NCBI RefSeq assembly: GCF_000310145.2
Contig: NZ_AMXA01000024.1
Span: 1-58,189, forward strand
DNA: 58,189 nucleotides
Direction of reading: 5' to 3'
Origin: Thauera sp. 28
GTDB lineage: Bacteria; Pseudomonadota; Gammaproteobacteria; Burkholderiales; Rhodocyclaceae
A model generated the notes under the pieces. That model saw only the letters and a program-made list of their open reading frames with translations, had not been told where the DNA came from and made no database searches. Position 1 is the first letter of the stretch, and every line of letters begins with the position of its first letter. Position numbers and translations under genes: made by a program. Shown one piece after another: positions 35,653 to 44,124 of the stretch.

Positions 35653-36818
35653 CGGGCGGATACGTCCCGCTTGGCGAAGGTTTGCCAGCCGAGTGCGAGG
35701 CAAGCCTGGCGTTCATATTCCCCCTCGCCTCCGTAGATGATCCACGGTGCCAGGGGGCTGCCGCTCAATTTCTGCCACTTCAGGGCGGAAGCCGGCCAGT
35801 CGCTGGCGAAGGTGTGGCCAGACTTGATTTCCACCGCCTGCAGACCGTCCCGCGTCTCGAACAGCAGGTCCACCTCATGGCCCACGTTGTCGCGCCAGAA
35901 GTAAAGGTCGGCGGGGCGGCCCGCATTGAACTGCTGTTTGATGAATTCGGAGACGACCCAGGTTTCGAACAGCGTGCCGCGCATGGCGTGGGTGGCGATC
36001 GTCTCGGCGTCGCGGATGCCGAGCAGCCAGCACATCAGGCCGACATCGAGGAAGTAGAGCTTGGGTGTCTTCACCAGGCGCTTGCCGAAGTTCTCGAAGT
36101 AGGGCGGGATGCGCGCCACCAGATAGCTGGCCTCAAGCACGGACAGCCACTCGCGCGCGGTGACCGCGGTGATGCCACAGTCGGCACCGAGCGCGCTCAG
36201 GTTTAGCAGTTGGCCGGAGCGTGCGGCACACATGCGCACGAAGCGCTGAAACTGGGTGAGGTCGCGTATCGCGATCAGTTGGCGGACGTCGCGCTCCAGG
36301 TAGGTGGCGACGCAATTGGCGAACCATTCTTTCGGGCTCAGGTCGCGGTCGTACAGGGCGGGGTAGCCACCCTTGAACAGCATGTCGTCGAGGCGCGCGG
36401 GCAGGCGAGCAGCCGCGGCGAGCTCCTGGGTGGAGAGCGCGAGCAACTCGACTCGGCCCACCCGGCCCGCGAGCGACTGTGTCATGCCCGAGACGAGCTC
36501 GAACTGCTGGGAGCCGGTGAGCACGAAGTCACCCATGCGCTTGCGCGTGTCGACGATGCCCTGCAGCCATGACAGAAGCTGAGGGCAGCGCTGAACCTCA
36601 TCGAGAATGGCGCCGTCCTCGAAGCGGGCAAGAAAGCGCCTGGGGTCGGATTCGGCAAACTCGCGCTCCTCCGGGTTCTCGAGCGAAACATACGCCTTGT
36701 CGGCAAAGGTTTGCTGAGCGAGCGTGGTCTTGCCGGCCTGGCGCGGGCCGGTGATGGCGATTACGGGGAAACCACGCGCCAGGCGCTGAAGGGTCGAGAG
36801 AGCCGATCGCGGGATCAT
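35649..36818 (-). CDS. AAA+ ATPase with DUF4143 domain
   Basis: 389 residues. Walker A ITGPRQAGKTTLAQQ (about 22-36), Walker B ILDEVQRCP, sensor FVLTGSQQF, then the winged-helix/DUF4143 part ending with a PD-(D/E)XK-like core: GHEVDLLFETRDGLQAVEIK (D, E-x-K). This abundant bacterial/archaeal family has no settled role. A perfect palindrome overlaps its start codon. Translational coupling to the ELM1-like gene downstream is unusual for this normally solitary gene. Confidence 0.88.
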   Translation of the reverse strand: MIPRSALSTLQRLARGFPVIAITGPRQAGKTTLAQQTFADKAYVSLENPEEREFAESDPRRFLARFEDGAILDEVQRCPQLLSWLQGIVDTRKRMGDFVLTGSQQFELVSGMTQSLAGRVGRVELLALSTQELAAAARLPARLDDMLFKGGYPALYDRDLSPKEWFANCVATYLERDVRQLIAIRDLTQFQRFVRMCAARSGQLLNLSALGADCGITAVTAREWLSVLEASYLVARIPPYFENFGKRLVKTPKLYFLDVGLMCWLLGIRDAETIATHAMRGTLFETWVVSEFIKQQFNAGRPADLYFWRDNVGHEVDLLFETRDGLQAVEIKSGHTFASDWPASALKWQKLSGSPLAPWIIYGGEGEYERQACLALGWQTFAKRDVSAR

Positions 36819-36855
36819 CTTACAAATCTAAAGTTGAAGTTTAGATTTGTAAGAT
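36817..36855. promoter_or_regulatory. perfect 16-bp inverted repeat at the ATPase start
   Basis: Arms ATCTTACAAATCTAAA (36817-36832) and its exact complement (36840-36855) flank a 7-base loop GTTGAAG. The left arm begins inside the ATG of the DUF4143 ATPase gene, so the palindrome spans the whole translation-initiation region and could act as an operator or as an mRNA hairpin hiding the start. Confidence 0.8.
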
Positions 36856-36911
36856 AGGTGGTGTGTGCGCATGTCGCAAGCTGGAAGGGCCACTTCACTG
36901 CGAGCGAAGCT

Positions 36912-37505
36912 TCAGCGATTGAACCACTTCAACACCACCCCCCAACGCTCGACGTCGATCCGCGTCACCTGCCCGCAGCCGAAGTCGAGCCCGATCCAGC
37001 GTTCGGGCGGCATGCCCAGCAGGTGCCCGGCGATTGCGCGCAGCGGCCCGCCATGGGCTACCACGACCACCGCCTCCGGTAATGGGGGACAGACCCCAAT
37101 TTCCGCGGAAATCGGGGTCTGTCCCCCATTACCCGTTGCCTCCTCCAGCCACGCCAGCACCCGCGCGGCCATCTCGCGCGGCGACTCGCCGCCCGGTGCG
37201 CGAAAGCCGAGCGGGTCAGCTGCCCAGTCGTCGATCGCGCGACCGATGTCGGCGAAGCTGCGGCCCTCCCAGTCACCGAAGTGGATCTCCTTGAGGCGGT
37301 CATCCTCGCGCGGCGTGCCGAGCGCTTCGGCGAGCAGGCGTGCGCGCGCGAGCGGGCTTGTGTGCAGGGCGAAGGTTTCGGGCAGCAGCGGGCGCAGGCG
37401 CTCGGCGACGGTGGCCGGGCATTCGGCAAGGCCAAGGTCGGTCTGGCCATAGCAGATGCCGGGCGCGACAGCGGGACGGGGGTGGCGGATGAGATGGAGT
37501 TGCAT
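36912..37505 (-). CDS. cobC: alpha-ribazole phosphatase-like histidine phosphatase, with palindrome-encoded insertion
   Basis: 197 residues. Histidine phosphatase core: HLIRHPRPAV (catalytic His8), TSPLARARLLAEAL, EIHFGDWEG and VVVVAHGGPLRAI (second His). It would dephosphorylate alpha-ribazole 5'-phosphate in nucleotide-loop assembly; placed near cobS/T/U, that role is likely, though phosphoglycerate-mutase relatives look alike. Between EEAT and EAVVVV, about 19 extra residues (GNGGQTPISAEIGVCPPLP) are encoded by a near-perfect 56-base palindrome. The insertion lies just before the beta-strand carrying the second His. Confidence 0.85.
   Translation of the reverse strand: MQLHLIRHPRPAVAPGICYGQTDLGLAECPATVAERLRPLLPETFALHTSPLARARLLAEALGTPREDDRLKEIHFGDWEGRSFADIGRAIDDWAADPLGFRAPGGESPREMAARVLAWLEEATGNGGQTPISAEIGVCPPLPEAVVVVAHGGPLRAIAGHLLGMPPERWIGLDFGCGQVTRIDVERWGVVLKWFNR
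37078..37133. repeat. 56-bp near-perfect palindrome inside cobC (double TGGGGTCAGACCCC-family unit)
   Basis: Two 28-base arms meet at CCGCGG (37103-37108) with a single mismatch. Each arm carries GGGGGACAGACCCC, related to the dispersed copies at 18.6-22.6 kb. The insertion keeps the cobC reading frame. Confidence 0.9.
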
Positions 37506-37561
37506 GGGCGTGGAGAGGCTGAGGGCAGTGCGGCCGGGCTTGCGTCGGTGATCGTGCCGCG

Positions 37562-37960
37562 TCAGGCCCAGTTCTCGAGCCGCAAGCCTGCAACGCGCTC
37601 GAACTCCGAGGTGTTGTTGGTCACCAGGATGAGGCCGCGCGAGCGCGCGTGGGCGGCGATCATCATGTCGTAGGGGCCGATGGGGCGGCCGGCGCGGCAG
37701 AGCTCGGCGCGAATCTGGCCGAAGTGGTGGGCGGCGGCGGCATCGAAATCCAGCGACTCGACACGGGCGACAAAGCCCTCGACGACGGCGAGGTTCGCCT
37801 CCGGCTGGGCCGAGCGCTCGGCGCCGAACACGAGCTCGCCCAGGCTGACGCTGGAGATGGCCATCTGGCCGTCGTGCTGGCGAAAGCGTTCGCGCACCTG
37901 GGCAGGCTTGTTCTTGATGGTGTAGCTGACGATGTTGGTGTCGAGCAGGTACTTGAGCAT
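37562..37960 (-). CDS. vapC: type II toxin VapC (PIN-domain RNase)
   Basis: 132 residues. LLDTNIVSYTIKNKP (first Asp), SSVSLGELVFGAERS (Glu), RPIGPYDMMIAAHA (Asp) and LVTNNTSEFERVAGLRLENW complete the PIN catalytic set, so it should be an active ribonuclease when free. ATG at 37960 preferred; a GTG at 37966 overlapping the vapB stop (GTGA) is possible. Inserted between cobC and cobS. Confidence 0.92.
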   Translation of the reverse strand: MLKYLLDTNIVSYTIKNKPAQVRERFRQHDGQMAISSVSLGELVFGAERSAQPEANLAVVEGFVARVESLDFDAAAAHHFGQIRAELCRAGRPIGPYDMMIAAHARSRGLILVTNNTSEFERVAGLRLENWA

Positions 37961-37962
37961 GC

Positions 37963-38202
37963 TCACCAGGCCTCGCGCACCTGGTCCGCAGGTTGGTCGC
38001 GGCTGCTCAAGAAGTCGGCACTGACGTCGGGGCCGTCGAACCAGGCGTCCCAGCTCGCTTCGGCGGGGGTGATGATGCGGGTGTTGCCGATCGCGGTGAT
38101 CGTGACCTTCTTGATCGATTCGGGCAGCTCGAGCGCCTTGGGCAGGCGCACGGCCTGGGTCTTGTTGCTGCGAAAGACGGTGGTTTGCGACGAGCTCGTC
38201 AT
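37963..38202 (-). CDS. vapB: type II antitoxin VapB
   Basis: 79 residues. FRSNKTQAVRLPKALELPE (about 10-28) is the AbrB-like swapped-hairpin DNA-binding part; the acidic C-terminus (PDVSADFLSSRDQPADQV) would wrap the toxin. Standard order, antitoxin then toxin, nearly overlapping. The pair probably autoregulates from the 48-base gap upstream, shared with the cobS 3' end. Confidence 0.9.
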   Translation of the reverse strand: MTSSSQTTVFRSNKTQAVRLPKALELPESIKKVTITAIGNTRIITPAEASWDAWFDGPDVSADFLSSRDQPADQVREAW

Positions 38203-38250
38203 GGCCTCACCTCGTTCTGTGTGGATATGGTTGAAGTATATCCCAGGTGC

Positions 38251-39018
38251 TCAGAGGCTGACAGCGACGATGCCCACATAGCAGGCCAGCTCCGTCACCT
38301 GCTGCACGGCGCCGAGCAGGTCGCCGGTGTGCCCGCCCAGACGGCGCAGGCAGAGGCGGGCGAGCCATACGGTGAGCAGCGCCGCCAGGCTCAGCACAGC
38401 CAGCGCCGGCAGCGGTGCGAGCAGCACGAACGCGGGCAGCAGGCCGCAGGCGGCGGCGATGAGGAGGTCCTTGCGGCCCAGGTGGCCGACGACGGCCGCT
38501 GCCTTGCTGCTGTCGTCGCTGCGCGCATAGGGCAGGGCGTGCAGCACCGCGGTGGCCGCCAGGCGCGACAGCGCGTGGGCGACGAAGAGGGCGGTCGCGG
38601 CGGTGGCGGGGCTGGCCGCGGCCAGCTCGATTAGCGCCGCGGCCTTGGCGAGCAGCATCAGCACGAGGCCGATGGCGCCATAGCTGCCGATGCGCGAGTC
38701 CTTCATGATCGCCAGGATCTGCGCCTTGTCCCAGCCGCCGCCGAGACCGTCGCAGCTGTCGGCGAAGCCGTCTTCGTGGAAGGCGCCGGTAAGGCGGATC
38801 GTCACTGCCATGGACAGGATCACCGCCAGGCTGGCCGGGAGGAACTGGGCGAACAGCAGCAGGCTTGCCGCACCTGTGCCACCCACCACCCAGCCCACCA
38901 GCGGAAGCCAGCGTGCGGCGTGGGTGAGGCGCTCCGGTGCCCACGCCACCCAGCCCGGCACCGGGATGCGGGTGAAGTAGCCGAGGGCGATGCAGAACAG
39001 TTCGAGCTGCGTGCGCAT
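38251..39018 (-). CDS. cobS: adenosylcobinamide-GDP ribazoletransferase (cobalamin synthase)
   Basis: 255 residues, integral membrane with about 6-7 helices. [43 protein letters not shown] and [20 protein letters not shown] are the CobS signature blocks with the acidic metal-binding residues. Joins alpha-ribazole to adenosylcobinamide-GDP. Six bases downstream of cobT. Confidence 0.95.
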   Translation of the reverse strand: MRTQLELFCIALGYFTRIPVPGWVAWAPERLTHAARWLPLVGWVVGGTGAASLLLFAQFLPASLAVILSMAVTIRLTGAFHEDGFADSCDGLGGGWDKAQILAIMKDSRIGSYGAIGLVLMLLAKAAALIELAAASPATAATALFVAHALSRLAATAVLHALPYARSDDSSKAAAVVGHLGRKDLLIAAACGLLPAFVLLAPLPALAVLSLAALLTVWLARLCLRRLGGHTGDLLGAVQQVTELACYVGIVAVSL

Positions 39019-39024
39019 CGGGCT

Positions 39025-40071
39025 TCAGCTCTGGTCGCTGACGCCAGCCGACTCGAAGCTCGCCATTTCGTTGAGGAAGTTGACCGCCGCCTGCGCCAGC
39101 GGGAAGGCGAGCGCTGCGCCCGTGCCCTCGCCCAGGCGCAGGTCGAGCTCCATCAGCGGCTCGACCTGCAGGAAGTCGAGCTGCACGCGGTGGCCCGGCT
39201 CCTGCGATCGGTGGGCGAACACGCAGTAGGCGAGGATGCGCGGATCGATGGCGTAGGCGACAAGCAATGCCGAGGTGACGATGAAGCCGTCGATCAGCAG
39301 CAGCATGCGCTTTTCGGCCGCGCCGAGCATGGCGCCGGCCATCATCGCGATCTCGAAGCCACCGTACTCGGCCAGCACGGCCAGCGGATCGCTCGGCCGG
39401 CCGCCGCGCTCGAGCGCTTGCGCCAGCAGGCTGCGCTTGCGGAAAAGGCCGGCGTCATCCAGCCCGGTGCCGCGGCCGGTGACGTTGTAGAGCTCGGCGT
39501 CGTGGTCGGCGCCCACCAGGCAATGGGTGATCAGGGACGCCGAGGCGGTGTTGCCGATCCCCATCTCGCCGAAGCCGATGCAGTTGCTGCCGTTGCCGGC
39601 GAGTGCATGGGCGATGCCGCGCCCACGCTCGAGGGCGGCGTCGCGCTGCGCCGGCGTCATCGCCGGGCGGTCGATGTAGCTCGCCGTGCCGGGGCCGATC
39701 TTGGCGTCGATCAGGCCCGGGCGCTTGCCGAACTCATGATTCACGCCTGCGTCGACCACGCTCAGCCCCAGCCCCATCTGGCGGCTGAAGACGTTGATCG
39801 CGGCCCCGCCGGCGAGGAAGTTCTCCACCATCTGCCAGGTCACGTCCTGCGGGTAGGCCGATACCCCGGCGCGTGCCGCGCCATGGTCGCCGGCAAAGAC
39901 GACGATGTGCGGTTGGTGCAGTTCGGGGGCAGGCGTCTGCTGCACCAGTGCGATCTGCAGCGCGAGCGCCTCGAGCCGTCCGAGCGCGCCCACTGGCTTG
40001 GTCTTGCGGTCGATCTTGTGCTGGATGGCGGCGCTGAGCAGGGTGTCGGGCTGGGAGAGCTGGAAGTTCAT
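39025..40071 (-). CDS. cobT: nicotinate-nucleotide--dimethylbenzimidazole phosphoribosyltransferase
   Basis: 348 residues, full length. [54 protein letters not shown] and, near the C-terminus, [14 protein letters not shown] with the catalytic glutamate. Activates the lower ligand base. Between cobS and cobU in one minus-strand operon. Confidence 0.96.
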   Translation of the reverse strand: MNFQLSQPDTLLSAAIQHKIDRKTKPVGALGRLEALALQIALVQQTPAPELHQPHIVVFAGDHGAARAGVSAYPQDVTWQMVENFLAGGAAINVFSRQMGLGLSVVDAGVNHEFGKRPGLIDAKIGPGTASYIDRPAMTPAQRDAALERGRGIAHALAGNGSNCIGFGEMGIGNTASASLITHCLVGADHDAELYNVTGRGTGLDDAGLFRKRSLLAQALERGGRPSDPLAVLAEYGGFEIAMMAGAMLGAAEKRMLLLIDGFIVTSALLVAYAIDPRILAYCVFAHRSQEPGHRVQLDFLQVEPLMELDLRLGEGTGAALAFPLAQAAVNFLNEMASFESAGVSDQS

Positions 40072-40126
40072 GATTTACGAATGCCGGGTCGCGGGCCTGC
40101 CGGATGCAGACGGAATGAGCGCGAGT

Positions 40127-40675
40127 TTAGCCGTCCTTGAGCACCAGCGGCAGCCCCGCAGCGACGAACACTACGCGTGGGCACGCTGCCGCAACCGCTT
40201 GGTTGAGTCGGCCAGCCTCGTCGCGGAAGAACCGGCCAAGCGCGGTTTCGGGGACCAGTCCCAGGCCGACTTCGTTGGCGACGAGGATGATGTGCCCTGG
40301 CAGGGTCGGCAGCACGGCCAGCAATGCGTCGCGCTCGCGACGGAAGGCAGGCAAGTCTTCGGCGCTCGCGCCCGGGGGCAGGTGGTGGGCATCGGTGAGC
40401 AGGTTGCTCAGCCACAGCGTCAGGCAGTCGACCACCAGGCAGCGCCCGGGGGCGGAGGCCTCGCGCAGCGTGTCCGCGAGCGCAATCGGCGCCTCCACTG
40501 TGCGCCAGCCGGCGGGGCGGTCGGCCTGGTGGCGCCGGATGCGCGCAGCCATCTCCGCATCCAGCGCCTCGGCGGTGGCGATCACCGTCACCGCCAGCCC
40601 CGACGCCGCCGCCCGGCGCTCGGCCTCGCGGCTCTTGCCGGAGCGGGCGCCACCGAGGATCAGTTCGCATGTCAT
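40127..40675 (-). CDS. cobU: adenosylcobinamide kinase / guanylyltransferase
   Basis: 182 residues. P-loop LILGGARSGKSREAE (about 6-20), IATAEALDAEMAARI with RRHQADRPAGWRTVE (active-site His), VVDCLTLWLSNLL and VANEVGLGLVPE. Start MTCELILGG at 40675; an upstream in-frame codon at 40726 adds a non-conserved stretch. First gene of the minus-strand cobUTS set, divergent from the riboswitch-btuB leader. Confidence 0.95.
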   Translation of the reverse strand: MTCELILGGARSGKSREAERRAAASGLAVTVIATAEALDAEMAARIRRHQADRPAGWRTVEAPIALADTLREASAPGRCLVVDCLTLWLSNLLTDAHHLPPGASAEDLPAFRRERDALLAVLPTLPGHIILVANEVGLGLVPETALGRFFRDEAGRLNQAVAAACPRVVFVAAGLPLVLKDG

Positions 40676-40781
40676 TGTTCTGGCGGGTCCTTGTGTAGGG
40701 AACGTCTGTATCTTATTGCAGTGCACGATACCGCCCCGTACGGTATCATCCGCGCCGACTGCCCCGGAAGGGGCAACGCGT

Positions 40782-40995
40782 TATCGGTGCCCACGGGTGT
40801 TTCTCGCCCAGGGTTAAACGGGAAACAGGTGCGCGGCCCCTCGCAAACGAGGCCGCAATGCCTGTGCTGCCCCCGCAACGGTAAGTGCGCGCAAGGTGGG
40901 TCATGCAGCCACTGGGTCTTCGACCCGGGAAGGCGATCCATCCGTCCGGCTCCGCCGGCACAGCGCACGAGCCCGGAGACCGGCCGGAGCGCGAA
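40782..40995 (+). ncRNA. cobalamin (B12) riboswitch
   Basis: All landmark segments are present in order: GGTGCC at the start, TTAAACGGGAA, AGGTGCG, GCTGCCCCCGCAACGGTAA, GCCACTGG ... GGGAAGGC, and the B12 box GAGCCCGGAGACCGGCC (about 40969-40985). It lies 146 bases upstream of btuB. An inverted repeat GATACCG/CGGTATC sits at 40727-40747 ahead of it. The cobU-btuB gap (40676-41141) holds this element and the btuB leader; no other gene is seen. Expression platform between 40996 and 41141 not resolved; the btuB Shine-Dalgarno GAGGGGAG is at 41128. Confidence 0.95.
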
Positions 40996-41141
40996 ATGGC
41001 GGATGTGCCGCGGGGTGGCGGCGACGGGCGTGGTGGCTTCTCTTTCTGCTCTCTTCGGTTCTACCTGGGTCGTGGTGCGTCCATGTGCTGGATGGCTTGT
41101 CGCATGCGGGGACGCATGGCAGCTACCGAGGGGAGATTCCC

Positions 41142-43103
41142 ATGAAATTTCATGTTTCGCGTCTGAAAGCCTCTGTCTGTGCCGCCCTTGCGGTTGTTGC
41201 GCAAGGAGCTGTGGCCCAGGAAAGTGTTGGGCAGACCGTGCTCGTGTCCGCGACCCGCATTGATATGCAGGATCAAGATGCGCCTTACGCATCCGAGGTG
41301 CATACGCGTGAGGACATAGAGCGATCCGGTGCCCGCTCGCTTTATGACTATCTCGCGTTGCAGACCTCTTTGCAGGTGACGCCGAGCTATGGAAATCGTT
41401 ATACGCCGCAGATCAGCATGCGCGGCTATGGTAGTGCGAACGGACATCAGAACGTAGTAATCTCGGTCGATGGGCGCAGGCTGAACAATATTGATATGGC
41501 GCCACAGTTGATCGGTTCCATTTCGCTTGCAGATATCGAGCGCCTCGAGATCACGAAGGGCAGCGGGGCGGTGCTCTATGGCGATGGGGCTACTGCTGGG
41601 AGCATCCAGATCTACACCCGGGTACGCGACGGTGTCAGCCTTGATGCTTACACAGGCAACTATGGTACTCGCGGGGCCGTGCTGGCGGCTGGTGTTGTTC
41701 GTGATCGGTTCGATCTCTCCGCAACGCTCGATCACGGCAAGTTCGGGGGATTCAGCGACAGAGATCCCACTGGCCATCGCGATCAGTCTGAGGCAAATAC
41801 TTGGCGCTTTGCGGCTGGTGGAAGGCCAACAGAAGCCCTGCGTCTGGATTTCGAGGCTGGCGCATCACGTATAGATACGCGTTACCCGAACTCCTTGTCT
41901 CTGGCACAGTTTCGTGACAGCCCGGCAATGAGTGATTCCCGAAATTACACTCGACAGAAACTCGACTCTGATCATTGGAGTCTTGGTGCTGATTTCGCTC
42001 TCACTCCAGAATGGCGGATATATGCTCGACATGCGGATGAGGGCAAGAGCTCGCAGTATCTTCCGTCTTCTCCGTCGAAATATACCTACAAGTCAAATGA
42101 GATTTCGGTGCAGTTTCTGCGTGGCGGGCTGGCTCTGAACGCAGGGGTGCAGAGCTTTGACGGCGATCGCAAAGGGGCAGATGGCGTTACCACGAAAGAC
42201 AATTTCGGTGGTTTCCTGCACGGGCAATATTTGTTTGAACAGCTGACAGTGTCGGCTGGTGTGCGCCGGGAGCGTGTGGAATATGGCTATAAGCCTTTGG
42301 CTGGGGCAGCACTGGGCCAGGAGGAACACCTAACATCCTGGGAGGCAGGCGCCAACTACAGTCTCAGTCCGGTGCTGTCTGTTTTTGCAAGTTACAGCGA
42401 TGCTTTCTTGTCTCCCGACATCGATCGCTTTTTCGCAAGCGAGTACGATCCTCTAACTTGGGCGTTTGTCGGTAAGCGCTTCAATGGCTTCATCGAGCCA
42501 GCCAAGAGTCGCATGATTACGTTAGGGGCAAATCACCTTACCGATCGGAATCGATTCAAGGCGTCTATCTTCTATACCAAATTGAAGAACGAGATCTATC
42601 TTGAGCCGATTTCATACAGCAACACCAATATTGACAAGTCCCATAAGTATGGATTTGAGATCCAGAACAGCCTGCAGTTAATGGCTGGTGCTTCTGCGAT
42701 AGTCAATTACGCGTGGACGCGCGCGGTGATAGACCGGGAATCCGACGGAGGAGGAGCATACAACGAGAAGGAACTGCCTGGCGTTTCTCGACATAGCTTG
42801 GTCATGGGGCTCAACTTTCGTGTGGCGGATACAGCGAGCATGAATATCACCCACACATGGCGGAGCAAGGCATGGGCGGATGGAGATTTCGACAACAGAA
42901 ATGCCGCGCGGCAGCGTGCCTACAACTCGACTGATCTCGTGTACAAGCACCGATTGTCTAAGGCAGTTGAGGTCTATGGCGCAGTGAACAACCTCTTTGA
43001 TCGCGAGAACGGATTAGCGTTGGAGTCTGCTTGGGCTGGAGATCGTATTTATCCGATCGACTTCGAGCGCACTTGGAAGATTGGTGCTCGCGTCACGTTC
43101 TGA
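41142..43103 (+). CDS. btuB: TonB-dependent corrinoid outer-membrane receptor
   Basis: 653 residues. Signal peptide about 1-25 (ALAVVAQGAVAQ), TonB box-like QTVLVSATR (about 30-38), plug domain with RSLYDYLALQTSL, RGYGSANGHQNVVISVDG and EITKGSGAVLYGDGATAGSI, then a 22-strand-type barrel ending ERTWKIGARVTF with terminal Phe. The riboswitch in front supports B12/cobinamide as substrate. Slightly lower GC than flanking genes. The open frame extends to 40896, but that part is riboswitch RNA. Confidence 0.93.
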   Translation: MKFHVSRLKASVCAALAVVAQGAVAQESVGQTVLVSATRIDMQDQDAPYASEVHTREDIERSGARSLYDYLALQTSLQVTPSYGNRYTPQISMRGYGSANGHQNVVISVDGRRLNNIDMAPQLIGSISLADIERLEITKGSGAVLYGDGATAGSIQIYTRVRDGVSLDAYTGNYGTRGAVLAAGVVRDRFDLSATLDHGKFGGFSDRDPTGHRDQSEANTWRFAAGGRPTEALRLDFEAGASRIDTRYPNSLSLAQFRDSPAMSDSRNYTRQKLDSDHWSLGADFALTPEWRIYARHADEGKSSQYLPSSPSKYTYKSNEISVQFLRGGLALNAGVQSFDGDRKGADGVTTKDNFGGFLHGQYLFEQLTVSAGVRRERVEYGYKPLAGAALGQEEHLTSWEAGANYSLSPVLSVFASYSDAFLSPDIDRFFASEYDPLTWAFVGKRFNGFIEPAKSRMITLGANHLTDRNRFKASIFYTKLKNEIYLEPISYSNTNIDKSHKYGFEIQNSLQLMAGASAIVNYAWTRAVIDRESDGGGAYNEKELPGVSRHSLVMGLNFRVADTASMNITHTWRSKAWADGDFDNRNAARQRAYNSTDLVYKHRLSKAVEVYGAVNNLFDRENGLALESAWAGDRIYPIDFERTWKIGARVTF

Positions 43104-43134
43104 GTGATACGAACAGGAGGAAAGGGGGGCGAAG

Positions 43135-44124
43135 GTGCATGAGCGCCGGAGACTGATCGCCGTGCTGGGCGTGCTCCTGCTTGGAGCAGCGGGAGCCATC
43201 GTGCTGTCCTTGCGCGCTGGTGAGTTGCAGTTGGATCTTGCCGCTGTTTGGAGTGCTCTTGTTGACGATGCAGGGGGGGTGTCGGCCGCCATCATCCTCG
43301 AGCTCCGCCTCCCCCGCGCCGTCGCGGCGTTCGTCAGTGGCGGCCTGCTCGCCACCGCGGGCGCGCTCATGCAGGTGCTGCTGCGCAACCCGCTTGCCGA
43401 CCCCTACATCCTTGGCATCTCGGGTGGGGCGGCGGTGGGGGCGCTGGGAGCAATCACGCTCGGGGCAGCGGCGTTCTGGATCGATGCGATGGCCTTTGCC
43501 GGTGCGCTCACGGCGATGCTGGTGGTGTTCGGCCTGGCGCACGGCGACGGCAGCTGGACGCAGACGCGGCTGTTGCTCACCGGCGTCATCGTCGCGGCCG
43601 GCTGTGGCGCGGCGGTGTCGATGTTGCTGGCGCTGGCATCGGATACGCGGGTGATGCCGATGCTGTTCTGGATGATGGGCGACGCCAGCGCGGCGGCGCG
43701 GCCGTGGCCGGCAGGGGTCGTGCTGGTACTGGCGCTGCTGGCGGTGATGCCGTTCGCGCGCGATCTGAACGTGCTCGCGCGTGGTGAGCTTACGGCGCGT
43801 GCGCTCGGCGTGCGCGTGCAACGGCTGCGCATCGTGCTCTACGTACTGGCCTCGCTGCTTACCGCCACCGCGGTCACGCTGGTTGGCTCGGTGGGTTTCG
43901 TTGGCCTCATCGTGCCGCACCTGGTGCGGCTCGTCCTCGGCAATGACCAGCGCGTGCTCATCCCCGCGGCGGCGCTGGTAGGCGGCACCCTGCTCACCCT
44001 GGCCGACACCGCGGCGCGCACCCTGCTGGCGCCGCAGCAACTGCCGGTGGGCGTGCTCACCGCGATGATCGGCGTGCCGGTGTTCCTGTTCCTGCTTTCG
44101 CGCAGTCCGCGCAGCAGCACATGA
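43135..44124 (+). CDS. btuC: corrinoid ABC transporter permease, FecCD/BtuC family
   Basis: 329 residues from GTG at 43135 after an AGGAGG at 43115. About 10 membrane helices; family blocks LRLPRAVAAFVSGGLLATAG, LMQVLLRNPLADPYILGISG, GGAAVGALG, RALGVRVQRLRI and GSVGFVGLIVPHLVRL with NDQRVLIPAAALVGG. Inner-membrane channel for B12. Its stop overlaps the btuD start (ATGA). No periplasmic BtuF is encoded nearby. Confidence 0.92.
   Translation: MHERRRLIAVLGVLLLGAAGAIVLSLRAGELQLDLAAVWSALVDDAGGVSAAIILELRLPRAVAAFVSGGLLATAGALMQVLLRNPLADPYILGISGGAAVGALGAITLGAAAFWIDAMAFAGALTAMLVVFGLAHGDGSWTQTRLLLTGVIVAAGCGAAVSMLLALASDTRVMPMLFWMMGDASAAARPWPAGVVLVLALLAVMPFARDLNVLARGELTARALGVRVQRLRIVLYVLASLLTATAVTLVGSVGFVGLIVPHLVRLVLGNDQRVLIPAAALVGGTLLTLADTAARTLLAPQQLPVGVLTAMIGVPVFLFLLSRSPRSST

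Noticed and set aside
38776-40140. 454-codon plus-strand open frame over cobS/cobT
   Set aside because: Antisense shadow of two well-supported cobalamin genes.
40896-41141. N-terminal extension of btuB
   Set aside because: These codons fall in the riboswitch and leader; the signal peptide starts cleanly at 41142.
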